From positions 1 through 64,000 of the forward strand of contig CAKZHZ010000048.1 of the NCBI GenBank assembly GCA_936928855.1: a stretch of 64,000 bases of DNA. The letters run 5' to 3'. Source of the DNA: an uncultured Polycyclovorans sp. Its GTDB lineage: Bacteria > Pseudomonadota > Gammaproteobacteria > Nevskiales > Nevskiaceae. Each line of letters begins with the position of its first letter. Within the stretch, counting starts at the first letter, position 1. The notes beneath the pieces were generated by a model, which ran no database searches, had not been told where the DNA came from, and worked only from the letters and a program-made list of their open reading frames with translations. The position numbers were made by a program, and so were the translations under genes. Of the stretch, positions 8,213 to 16,853 are shown one piece after another.

Positions 8213-11200
8213 ATGAACCGTACTCCCGGTACCCGCGTTCGCGGGTGGATGCTGGCCCTCGCATTGCCGCTGATGCTGTCTGCCTGCGACAGCGACAACT
8301 TCCGTCCCAATCCGCCGATCGGCCTGGTCAGCCAGCCGGTGACCGCCGCGCAGGGCGGGGTGGTCAGCGGGCCTCAAGGGAGCGATCTGAAAGGCGTCGA
8401 AGTGCGGATCCCCGCCGGTGCGCTGGCTCAGGACACCACCATTACCGTTGCCGTGGATGGCGACGCGCCTGAAGGCGCCGTGGGGCCGGTGTTCAACTTC
8501 GGCCCCGATGGCACCACCTTCCTGCAGCCGGTGAGACTGACGCTGCCGTTCGATGCCGATGCCGTCACCGGTGCGCTTTCTGCGTTGCTGGCGGTGCGCA
8601 TCAATGACGACGGTACGCTGACCGCGTTGCAGAACCTGGAGGTCGACACGGTTGCCGGTGTGGTGCGCGGCGACACGCTGGCGTTCTCGCGCTACACCGT
8701 GGTGACCCCGGACGCGCCGGGGCTGGCGACCTTCACCCTGCAGTTGCTGCACGCCGCCGACTTCGAGGCGGGTGGCCCGGCGCTGGAAGATGCGCCGCGA
8801 TTCTCCGCAGTGTGGAATGCACTGGCGACGCAGATGCCGGACAGCACGCTCAAGCTGCTGTCGGGCGACAACTACATTCCCGGGCCGTTCTTCTCCGGCT
8901 CGAATGATGCCGCCTTTGCCGATGCCGCAGGCCTGGAAGACAACGGACAGGGTGGGCGTGCCGACATCCTCATTGCCAACGCACTGGGTGTGCAGGCCTC
9001 GGCCTTTGGCAACCATGAATTCGACCTTGGGACTGCTACGGTGTCCGCCCTGATCCGGGCCACCAACGCCGACACGGATGAAGATGGCAGCGTCGAGCTA
9101 TATGCGGGCACGGCGTTCCCGTACCTGTCCGCCAACCTGGATTTTTCCGCCGACGCCAATCTCGCCGATCTGGTGGTGGCCGATGGCGCTGCGCCGCAGT
9201 CGAACAGCATCGCCGGCAGCACGGTCATCGAGGTGGACGGCGAACGCATCGGGGTGGTGGGAGCCACCACGCCGACGTTGCGTACCATCAGCTCGCCCGG
9301 CGATGTCGGCGTGGCGCCGTCGCCCTTCAACGCCGAGACGCCGGCCGATCTGGATGCGCTTGCCGCCGAGATCCAGCCGGCGGTCGACGCACTGGTGAGC
9401 CAGGGTATCGACAAGGTGATTCTGCTGGCACACATGCAGCAGATTGCCATCGAGCAGGCGCTGGCCAGCCGCTTGCGCCACGTCGACATCATCGTCGCGG
9501 GCGGGTCCAACACGCTGTTGGCGGACGAGGACGACGTGCTGCGCGCGGGCGATACCGCCGCCGGGACCTATCCGATCCGCCTGACCTCCGCCAGCGGCGA
9601 GCCCGTGATGGTGGTCAACACCGACGGCAACTATCGCTACGTCGGCCGTCTGGTGGTGGGTTTCAACGAGGACGGGGTGATCCTGCCTTCGACGCTGGAT
9701 GCTGCTCTCAACGGCGCGTTCGCGACTGATGCCGGGGGCGTTGATCGCCTGGGCAACCCCGATCCGGTGGCCGACGTGGCCGCTGCGGTTGCGGCGGTGG
9801 GCGATGTCATCATCGGGCGAGAGTCCAATGTGTTCGGCAACACCACGGTCTACCTCAACGGGGCCCGTCCCGAGATCCGTCTCGAGGAAACCAATCTCGG
9901 CAACCTCACCGCCGATGCCAACCTCGCGGCCGCCCAGGCGGTGGAGCCGGCGGTGGCCATTTCGCTGAAGAACGGTGGCGGCATCCGTGCCGCCATCGGT
10001 GAAGTCATCGTCCCTGCCGGTTCCAATGATCCGGACGACGTGCAGCGCCTGCCACCGCAGGCCATCCCGGCTGCGGGCAAGCAGGAAGGCGATATCAGCC
10101 AGTTCGACATTCAGACCACCCTGGCTTTCAACAACGGGCTGTCGGTGATCACCGTGACGGCGGCGGAACTGCGCGAATTGCTCGAGCACGGTGTGGGCTT
10201 CACCGGCCCGGGAACCGTGCAGCAGGGTCGCTTCCCGCAGGTGGGCGGTATCCAGTTCAGCTACGACCCCGCCCAGCCGGGGCGCGATAGCGCCGGTGCC
10301 GGTAACGGTCGCCGTATCCGCAGCCTGATCGTGCTGGATGACAACGGTGCCGCCGAAGGGGGCAAGGCCGATGTCGTGGTCATGAATGGCGAACTGGTCG
10401 GCAATCCCGCACGCACCTTCCGCATGGTGTCGCTGGACTTCCTGATCGCCAATGACGGCGACGGCTATCCCTTCAGCAGCGTGGATGCCCCGCAACGGGT
10501 GGACCTCACCGCGGCGGCGGGCGCCCCGATGACCGGGGCTGCCACCTTTGCGGCCGACAACAGCGAACAGGACGCCTTTGCCGAATTCCTCGCCGCGCGC
10601 CACCCGAGTGTCGCGCAGGCCTTCGGGATGATGGATGTGCCGCCGGCAGACGATACGCGTATCCAGAGTCTTGGAGCGCGGGCGGACAGCATTGCCGCGG
10701 CCGATACCGACGGTGATGGCACGCCCAATGGCCAGGACCCGACGCCCAACGGCGACCAGGGACCGGACACGGACGGCGACGGCATCCCCGATGCCATTGA
10801 CCCGGATGATGACAACGACGGCATCCCCGATGCCGACGATGCCTATCCGCTCGACGATACCCGCGCCTTTACCTTCCAGCTGCTGCATGCGGCCGACATG
10901 GAAGGCGCCGGAAACGCGATCGAGGACGCACCGCGGTTCTCGGCGGTGCTTGGGGCCCTGCAGGCCACCCTGCCGGGCCGCACGTTGACGCTGTCCTCGG
11001 GCGACAACTACATCCCCGGGGCCTTCTTCTCGGCCTCCGGCACGTCGGACTACGCCGCAGCACTCAACCTGCCCGACAGCGGTCAGGGCGGGCGGGCCGA
11101 CATCCTCATGCTCAACGCGATGGGCTTCCAGGCTTCGGCGCTGGGCAACCATGAGTTTGATCTGGGCACCGACGATGTGGCCCGGCTCATCATGTCGCAG

Positions 11201-14200
11201 ACGGACGGCGCTCAGCAGTACGACGGTGCCGCTTTCCCCTACCTGTCAACCAACCTGGACTTCCTGCCGGACAGCCAGCTGTCAGGCCTGGTGGTGGCCG
11301 ATGGTGGCGCCGCGCAGCCCGGATCGCTGGCGGGCAGCACGGTGTTGACGGTGGATGGACAGCGCTTTGGCATCGTGGGGGCCACCACGCCGACCTTGCG
11401 GTCGATCAGTTCGCCGGGGGATGTCGCGGTGAGTCCGGCGCCCTTCAACGCCGAAAGTGCTGCCGATCTTGATGCCCTTGCCGCCGAGATTCAGGTCGCA
11501 GTGGATGCGCTGGTGGCGGACGGTATCGACAAGATCATCCTGCTGGCGCACATGCAGCAGCTGCAGGTCGAGCAGGCGCTGGCGCCGCGGTTGCGACACG
11601 TCGACGTGATCGTCGGCGGCGGTTCCGACACCATCCTTGCCGACAACACCGATCGCCTGCGTGCCGGGGACAGCGCCGCTGGCACCTATCCGTTGGTGTA
11701 CAGCTCCGCCAGCGATGAACCGGTGCTGCTGGTGAACACCGACGGGCAGTACCGCTATGTCGGCCGCCTGATGTTCGACTTCGACGGGCAAGGGCGTATC
11801 AATCTCGACACCCTCGATCCGCAGCTCAACGGCGCATATGCCACCGATGAGCAGGGGCTGATCGAACTCAACGGACCCGATATCAATCCTGCCGTCCAGG
11901 CACTGGTGGATGGCGTTGCCGACGTATTGATCGCCCGTGAGGGCAACATCCTCGGCAACACCGCCGTTTATCTCAATGGTGCGCGGCCCGAGATCCGGCT
12001 TGAGGAAACCAACATGGGCAACCTCACCGCCGATGCCAACCTGGTGGCGGCGCAGGCGGTGGAGCCTGCCGTGGCGATTTCGCTGAAGAACGGCGGGGGT
12101 ATCCGCGCCGCCATTGGTGAGGTGGTGATTCCCGCCGGGTCCAATGATCCGGATGACGTGCAGCGACTGCCGCCGCAGGCCATTCCGGCGGCTGGCAAGC
12201 AGGAGGGCGACATCAGCCAGTTTGATGTCGAGACCACGCTGGCCTTCAACAATGGCCTGTCGGTGATCACCGTGACCGCCGCCGAGCTGCGCGAGCTGCT
12301 GGAGCACGGTGTCGGCTTCAGCGGGCCGGGTTCGGTGCAGCAGGGGCGGTTCCCCCACGTGGGCGGCATCCGCTTCAGCTTCGACCCCGCCGCTGCCGGC
12401 CGTGACACCGCTGGCGCGGGGAATGGCCAGCGGGTTCGCAGCCTGGTGGTGCTGGACAACAACGGCGCCGCCGCAGGTGGAAAGGCCGATGTCATCGTCG
12501 AGAACGGTCAGCTGGTGGGAGATCCCTCCCGGACCTTCCGCATGGTGACGCTGGACTTCCTGGTGGCGACCGATGGGGATGGCTACCCCTTCAGCGCGCT
12601 GTCGGCGCCGGACCGGGTGGACCTGACGGCGGCGGCTGACGCCCCGCGTACCGGTGCGGCCGTCTTCGCACCCGACAACAGCGAGCAGGATGCCTTCGCC
12701 GAATACCTGCGTGCCCGGTATCCCAACGCGCAACAGGCCTTCGCAGAGGCCGATGTGGCGCCCGAGTTCGACCAGCGCATCCAGAACCTGGATCGCCGCG
12801 ACGACACGGTGTTGCCGCCACCTCTTCGTATCAGCGAGATCCGTATCGATCAGACCGGCACCGATGACGATGAGTACTTCGAACTGAGTGGCGCGCCGGG
12901 TATGTCGCTGGAGGGCCTGACCTATATCGTGATCGGCGACGGATCGGGTGCCGCCGCGGGCGGGGTCATCGAGTCGGTAACCGACCTGTCCGGCCAGCAA
13001 ATTGCGGTTGACGGACTGTTTCTGGTGACCGAAACCACCTTCGATCCGAACCGCTTCGGCAGCGCCCGGGCACCGGACCTGATGGTGGGTGGCAGCGGTC
13101 TGAATTTCGAGAACAGCGACAACGTGACCCATCTGCTGGTCCGCGGCTTTACGGGCAGCAACGGGCTGGATCTCGATGTGGACGGTGATGGCGTGCTGGA
13201 TCAGCAGCCCTGGACTGATGTGGTGGATTCGGTGGCGCTCATCGCCACCGTCGGCAGCGGCGACCCGGTATTCAGTGATACCCGGGTTGGTCCCGACGGC
13301 AGTTTCGTGCCGGGCCATGTCTACCGCTACGCTGCGGGCGATGCCGCCTTCCAGATCGGCGGTTTCAACCTGGGCACCGATGACAGCCCCGGTGTGGTCA
13401 ATCCGGGCGGGCCGGTCATCCAGCCGGGCGTCACTGCGCGCATTTACGACATTCAGGGTGATGCCCACGTCTCACCGCTGCTGGGGCAGTCGTTGGTCGA
13501 TGTACCCGGCATCGTCACCGCGGTGATGGGCAACGGTTTCTATGTGCAGGACGCCACGGGTGACGGGGATGTGGCCACCTCGGACGCGCTGTTCGTGTTC
13601 ACCGGCAGTGCGCCCGCCGTGAGCGTGGGAGACGAGGTGGAGGTGGACGGCAGCGTCTCCGAGTTCTATCCCGGCGGGCAGGGCACCGGCAACCTTTCCA
13701 CCACCCAGCTGTCAGGGGGGACGGTCGATGTCATCAGCAGCGGGAATGCGCTGCCGTCGCCGGTGTTGATCGGCGCGTCGGGTCGAGCCATCCCGTCGTC
13801 GACGGTCATCGATGACGACACCCAGGGGCGCGTCGATAACGCGGCGGAGTCGGTGTTCGATCCCGGCAACGATCCCATCGACTTCTTCGAGTCGCTGGAG
13901 GCCATGCGGGTTCGCGTGGACCAGCTCAAGGCGGTGTCACCCACCACTGCCTTCAGCGAGGTCTACGGTGTGGTCGACAACGGCGCCGCCGCTACCGGTT
14001 TCAATGCGCGTGGCGGCCTCAGTCTCAACGTACTGGAGGGCGGCCTCGTGCCGCGCCTCGGCACGGTGGATGGCGGCATCGACTACAACCCCGAGCGGGT
14101 GCAGCTGGATGACGGGCCTGGCGGCATGGTGCCGCTGGTCGATATCGGCGATGTCATCGCCACCGCCACGGGCGTGGTCGGATACAACTTCGGCAACTTC

Positions 14201-15280
14201 GAGATTCTCATCACCGAACCGGCCGGTGCAGTGACCGCAGGTGGCCTGATGCCGGAGACCAGCGGTCTCACCGACGACGCCGACCGTCTCAGCGTGGCGA
14301 GCTACAACGTGCTAAATCTCGATCCGTCGGTCGAGCCCTCAGGAGAGATCGACGACGATGTCGGGGACGGGCGCTTCGCCGCGATCGCCGCCCATTTCTG
14401 CGATGCCCTGCGTCAGCCCGACATCGTGGGTCTGCAGGAAGTGCAGGACAACAGCGGCGGACAGGATGGCGACGGCGTGCTGGATGCCACCGCCACCCTG
14501 AGCACCCTGGTGAACGCCATCGCTGCGGACTGTGGTGCCGTCTATACCGCGGTGGAGGTGGCGCCTGCAGCCGCCAATGCCAGCGGCGGGCAGCCCGGCG
14601 GCAATATCCGTCAGGCCTTCCTGTATCGCGCCGCGCGCGTGAGTCTGGTCGGCACCGCCGGCAACGGCAGTCAGGCGACGGTGCCGCAGGCCGACGGCGG
14701 CAACGTGACCCTCAGCTTCAGCCCCGGTCTGATCGCGCCGGCCGATGCCGCATTCGCCGGGGCCCGAAAGTCCCTGGCAGCGGCGTTCGATTTCAACGGC
14801 CGGCGGGTCGTCGTGGTCAACAACCACTTCTCGTCGAAAGGGGGGGGTACGCCGCTGTATGGGGCCGTCCAGCCACCGGTCAACGGCAGCGAGGACGAAC
14901 GCCTGGCGCAGGCCGCGCGCGTCAACGCCTTCGTCGATGATGTGCTGGCCATCGCGGCCGACGCCAATGTGATCGTGCTGGGCGATTTCAACGAGTTCAC
15001 CTTCGAGAATCCGCTGCAGGTGCTCATCGGCGCTGACGATGCCAGCAATGTGCTGGAGGACCTGTTCGAAACCGCCGGGCTGCCGCAGGTCGAGCGCTAC
15101 ACCTACAACTTCGAGGGCAATGCCCAGGCGCTGGACCATATTTTCGCCAGCGCCGCGCTGCAGGCGGCCTCACCGGAAGTGGATGCGGTGCACGTCAACT
15201 CGGAATTCGTGGCCGATGCCATGCGGGCCAGTGATCACGATCCGGTGGTCGCCAGCTTCCTGCTGCCCGCCGTTCCCTGA
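8213..15280 (+). CDS. Giant lipoprotein: ZU5-like + two UshA-like metallophosphatases + ExeM-like nuclease
   Basis: 2355 residues from the ATG at 8213. A lipoprotein signal with lipobox LSAC (Cys25) follows. Approximate order: ZU5-like domain (40-165, IPAGAL); 5'-nucleotidase-type metallophosphatase plus C-terminal domain, copy 1 (172-822); thrombospondin type-3-like Asp repeats (830-883, DTDGDGIPDAIDPDDD); copy 2 (884-1533); lamin-tail-like domain (1539-1730, ISEIRIDQTGTDDDEYFEL); OB-fold-like segment (1740-2000); endonuclease/exonuclease/phosphatase domain (2023-2355). The nuclease keeps SYNVLNLD, VGLQEVQDN, NNHFSSKGG, LGDFNEF and SDHDPV. The last 800 residues match the architecture of Shewanella ExeM. 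Inferred role: surface digestion of extracellular DNA and dephosphorylation of the products for phosphate and nucleoside use. A terminator follows. Confidence 0.88.
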   Translation: MNRTPGTRVRGWMLALALPLMLSACDSDNFRPNPPIGLVSQPVTAAQGGVVSGPQGSDLKGVEVRIPAGALAQDTTITVAVDGDAPEGAVGPVFNFGPDGTTFLQPVRLTLPFDADAVTGALSALLAVRINDDGTLTALQNLEVDTVAGVVRGDTLAFSRYTVVTPDAPGLATFTLQLLHAADFEAGGPALEDAPRFSAVWNALATQMPDSTLKLLSGDNYIPGPFFSGSNDAAFADAAGLEDNGQGGRADILIANALGVQASAFGNHEFDLGTATVSALIRATNADTDEDGSVELYAGTAFPYLSANLDFSADANLADLVVADGAAPQSNSIAGSTVIEVDGERIGVVGATTPTLRTISSPGDVGVAPSPFNAETPADLDALAAEIQPAVDALVSQGIDKVILLAHMQQIAIEQALASRLRHVDIIVAGGSNTLLADEDDVLRAGDTAAGTYPIRLTSASGEPVMVVNTDGNYRYVGRLVVGFNEDGVILPSTLDAALNGAFATDAGGVDRLGNPDPVADVAAAVAAVGDVIIGRESNVFGNTTVYLNGARPEIRLEETNLGNLTADANLAAAQAVEPAVAISLKNGGGIRAAIGEVIVPAGSNDPDDVQRLPPQAIPAAGKQEGDISQFDIQTTLAFNNGLSVITVTAAELRELLEHGVGFTGPGTVQQGRFPQVGGIQFSYDPAQPGRDSAGAGNGRRIRSLIVLDDNGAAEGGKADVVVMNGELVGNPARTFRMVSLDFLIANDGDGYPFSSVDAPQRVDLTAAAGAPMTGAATFAADNSEQDAFAEFLAARHPSVAQAFGMMDVPPADDTRIQSLGARADSIAAADTDGDGTPNGQDPTPNGDQGPDTDGDGIPDAIDPDDDNDGIPDADDAYPLDDTRAFTFQLLHAADMEGAGNAIEDAPRFSAVLGALQATLPGRTLTLSSGDNYIPGAFFSASGTSDYAAALNLPDSGQGGRADILMLNAMGFQASALGNHEFDLGTDDVARLIMSQTDGAQQYDGAAFPYLSTNLDFLPDSQLSGLVVADGGAAQPGSLAGSTVLTVDGQRFGIVGATTPTLRSISSPGDVAVSPAPFNAESAADLDALAAEIQVAVDALVADGIDKIILLAHMQQLQVEQALAPRLRHVDVIVGGGSDTILADNTDRLRAGDSAAGTYPLVYSSASDEPVLLVNTDGQYRYVGRLMFDFDGQGRINLDTLDPQLNGAYATDEQGLIELNGPDINPAVQALVDGVADVLIAREGNILGNTAVYLNGARPEIRLEETNMGNLTADANLVAAQAVEPAVAISLKNGGGIRAAIGEVVIPAGSNDPDDVQRLPPQAIPAAGKQEGDISQFDVETTLAFNNGLSVITVTAAELRELLEHGVGFSGPGSVQQGRFPHVGGIRFSFDPAAAGRDTAGAGNGQRVRSLVVLDNNGAAAGGKADVIVENGQLVGDPSRTFRMVTLDFLVATDGDGYPFSALSAPDRVDLTAAADAPRTGAAVFAPDNSEQDAFAEYLRARYPNAQQAFAEADVAPEFDQRIQNLDRRDDTVLPPPLRISEIRIDQTGTDDDEYFELSGAPGMSLEGLTYIVIGDGSGAAAGGVIESVTDLSGQQIAVDGLFLVTETTFDPNRFGSARAPDLMVGGSGLNFENSDNVTHLLVRGFTGSNGLDLDVDGDGVLDQQPWTDVVDSVALIATVGSGDPVFSDTRVGPDGSFVPGHVYRYAAGDAAFQIGGFNLGTDDSPGVVNPGGPVIQPGVTARIYDIQGDAHVSPLLGQSLVDVPGIVTAVMGNGFYVQDATGDGDVATSDALFVFTGSAPAVSVGDEVEVDGSVSEFYPGGQGTGNLSTTQLSGGTVDVISSGNALPSPVLIGASGRAIPSSTVIDDDTQGRVDNAAESVFDPGNDPIDFFESLEAMRVRVDQLKAVSPTTAFSEVYGVVDNGAAATGFNARGGLSLNVLEGGLVPRLGTVDGGIDYNPERVQLDDGPGGMVPLVDIGDVIATATGVVGYNFGNFEILITEPAGAVTAGGLMPETSGLTDDADRLSVASYNVLNLDPSVEPSGEIDDDVGDGRFAAIAAHFCDALRQPDIVGLQEVQDNSGGQDGDGVLDATATLSTLVNAIAADCGAVYTAVEVAPAAANASGGQPGGNIRQAFLYRAARVSLVGTAGNGSQATVPQADGGNVTLSFSPGLIAPADAAFAGARKSLAAAFDFNGRRVVVVNNHFSSKGGGTPLYGAVQPPVNGSEDERLAQAARVNAFVDDVLAIAADANVIVLGDFNEFTFENPLQVLIGADDASNVLEDLFETAGLPQVERYTYNFEGNAQALDHIFASAALQAASPEVDAVHVNSEFVADAMRASDHDPVVASFLLPAVP
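8737..12790 (+). repeat. Tandem intragenic duplication (two 5'-nucleotidase modules)
   Basis: About 1.9 kb beginning near 8737 (LQLLHAADFEAG) is repeated from about 10872 (FQLLHAADMEGAG) to 12790. Long protein stretches are nearly identical between copies, for example SLKNGGGIRAAIGE, PAGSNDPDDVQRLPPQAIPA and LAFNNGLSVITVTAAELREL. The copies differ mainly at synonymous sites and in a few loops; copy 1 has an extra NADTDEDGSVELY loop. Confidence 0.85.
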
Positions 15281-15301
15281 GGGGCACCCCACCGCTTCAT
15301 C

Positions 15302-15332
15302 ATGCCCGCCCTCCGGCGGGCATTTTTGTTTT
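15302..15332 (+). terminator. Intrinsic terminator after the megaprotein gene
   Basis: ATGCCCGCC-CTCC-GGCGGGCAT followed by TTTTGTTTT, 21 bases after the stop codon. A classic GC stem with a U-tract on the plus strand. Confidence 0.85.
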
Positions 15333-15377
15333 GCTACGCTGCGGCCTCCAACACCCAGGGATGGATGCGAAGCGCTC

Positions 15378-16853
15378 ATGCGATTTGATGAATACCGCCG
15401 TTTTGATGGTGTCGGCCTGGCCGCCGAAGTGGCTGCGGGTCATGTCACTGCCGCCGAGTTGCTGCAGGTGGCGCTGGACCGCTGCGCCGAGGTCAATCCT
15501 CGATTCAATGCCGTTGTGGTGCCGATGGAGGCCATTGCCCGTGAGCGCGCGGAGGCGCCGCTGCAGGGCCCCTTCGCGGGGGTGCCGTTTCTCATCAAGG
15601 ACATCGTGCAGGACTATGCCGGCGTGCGCAGCACGGCCGGCGCGGTGGCATTCCGGGATCGTCTTGCGCCCGCGCATGCCCACATGGTGGAGCGCTGGCT
15701 GGATGCGGGCCTGGTGATCTTCGGCAAGACCGCGACACCGGAACTGGCGCTCAAGGGTTACACCGAAACCACCCTGTTCGGCGCCACCCGCAACCCCTGG
15801 GATGCCGAACGCACGCCAGGCGGCTCCAGCGGCGGCGCCGCGGCGGCGGTGGCGGCCGGCATCGTCCCCATGGCCGGCGCCAATGACGGCGGCGGTTCCA
15901 TCCGGATTCCGGCCGCGTTCTGTGGCCTGGTCGGACTGCGGCCGGGACGGGGCCGCGTGTCGGTGGGGCCCGCCGTGGCCGAGATCTGGGAAGGCGCCAA
16001 CTCCGACGGGGTCGTCTGTCGCAGCATCCGCGATGCTGCTGCCATGCTGGATGTCATGGCCGGTCCCGAGCCCGGGGACCCCTACCGGATTGCGCGTCCC
16101 GACACGGCCTGGGCCGACGCCGCACGTCAGGCGCCCGGCCGCCTGCGGATCGCCTACAGCACCCGATCGCCGATCGGTACGCCGGTGGCCGCCGACTGGG
16201 CGCGTGCCGTCGAGCGCACGGCTGAATCCCTGGCCCGGCTCGGCCACACCGTCGAAGTGGCCACGCCCGAGATCGATGGCGAGGCCCTGGCCAAGGCGTT
16301 TTTCATGCTGTACTTCGGGCAGACATCGGCCACCGTTGCCAACGCTGTGGCCGCAGGCGCCCGGATCACCGACTTCGAACTCGATACCCGGGCGCTGGCC
16401 CTCATCGGAGAGACCTTCTCCGCCAGTGACTATGTGCGGGCGCATCGGCAATGGAATGATTTCGGTCGCGCCCTCGCGCGCTTCTACCAGCGGTACGACC
16501 TCTACCTCACGCCCACCGTGGCGCAGCCGCCGGCGCCCATCGGCTCCCAGCAGCTGCCGGCCTGGCAGGCCGCCATGCTGCGGCCGATTCTTGCTCTGGG
16601 GGTGGGGCGTGCGCTGACCGCCAGCGGCATGGTCGACCAGATGGCGGTGCAGCAGCTGGCGCGGGTGCCGTTCACCCAGCTTGCCAATCTCACCGGCACT
16701 CCGTCGATGAGCCTGCCGCTGTTCCCGTCCGCCGACGGGTTGCCCACGGGCGTCATGTTCAATGCCCCCATGGGCGCGGAGGACCGACTGCTGCAGGTGG
16801 GCGCACAGCTGGAAGCGGAACACCCCTGGTTTGATCACCTGCCGCCGGAATGA
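15378..16853 (+). CDS. Amidase-signature family hydrolase
   Basis: 491-residue cytoplasmic enzyme of the amidase-signature superfamily (Ser-cisSer-Lys triad), which hydrolyses carboxylic amides. The catalytic Lys is in VPFLIKDIVQ, the signature is PGGSSGGAAAAVAAGIVP, and the nucleophile Ser is in GGGSIRIPAAFCGLVGLRP. These identify the superfamily but not the substrate. The frame is open far upstream, but the ATG at 15378 (MRFDEYRRFDGVGLA) fits the family N-terminus and lies after the terminator. The stop overlaps the glnE ATG by 4 bp, suggesting co-translation; GatA is unlikely because no gatB/gatC are nearby. Confidence 0.9.
   Translation: MRFDEYRRFDGVGLAAEVAAGHVTAAELLQVALDRCAEVNPRFNAVVVPMEAIARERAEAPLQGPFAGVPFLIKDIVQDYAGVRSTAGAVAFRDRLAPAHAHMVERWLDAGLVIFGKTATPELALKGYTETTLFGATRNPWDAERTPGGSSGGAAAAVAAGIVPMAGANDGGGSIRIPAAFCGLVGLRPGRGRVSVGPAVAEIWEGANSDGVVCRSIRDAAAMLDVMAGPEPGDPYRIARPDTAWADAARQAPGRLRIAYSTRSPIGTPVAADWARAVERTAESLARLGHTVEVATPEIDGEALAKAFFMLYFGQTSATVANAVAAGARITDFELDTRALALIGETFSASDYVRAHRQWNDFGRALARFYQRYDLYLTPTVAQPPAPIGSQQLPAWQAAMLRPILALGVGRALTASGMVDQMAVQQLARVPFTQLANLTGTPSMSLPLFPSADGLPTGVMFNAPMGAEDRLLQVGAQLEAEHPWFDHLPPE

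Noticed and set aside
9098..13468. Two antisense frames of 684 and 728 codons opposite the megaprotein
   Set aside because: They mirror each other because the sense gene is duplicated, and show the low-complexity residue mix of antisense shadows; no start signal or motif.
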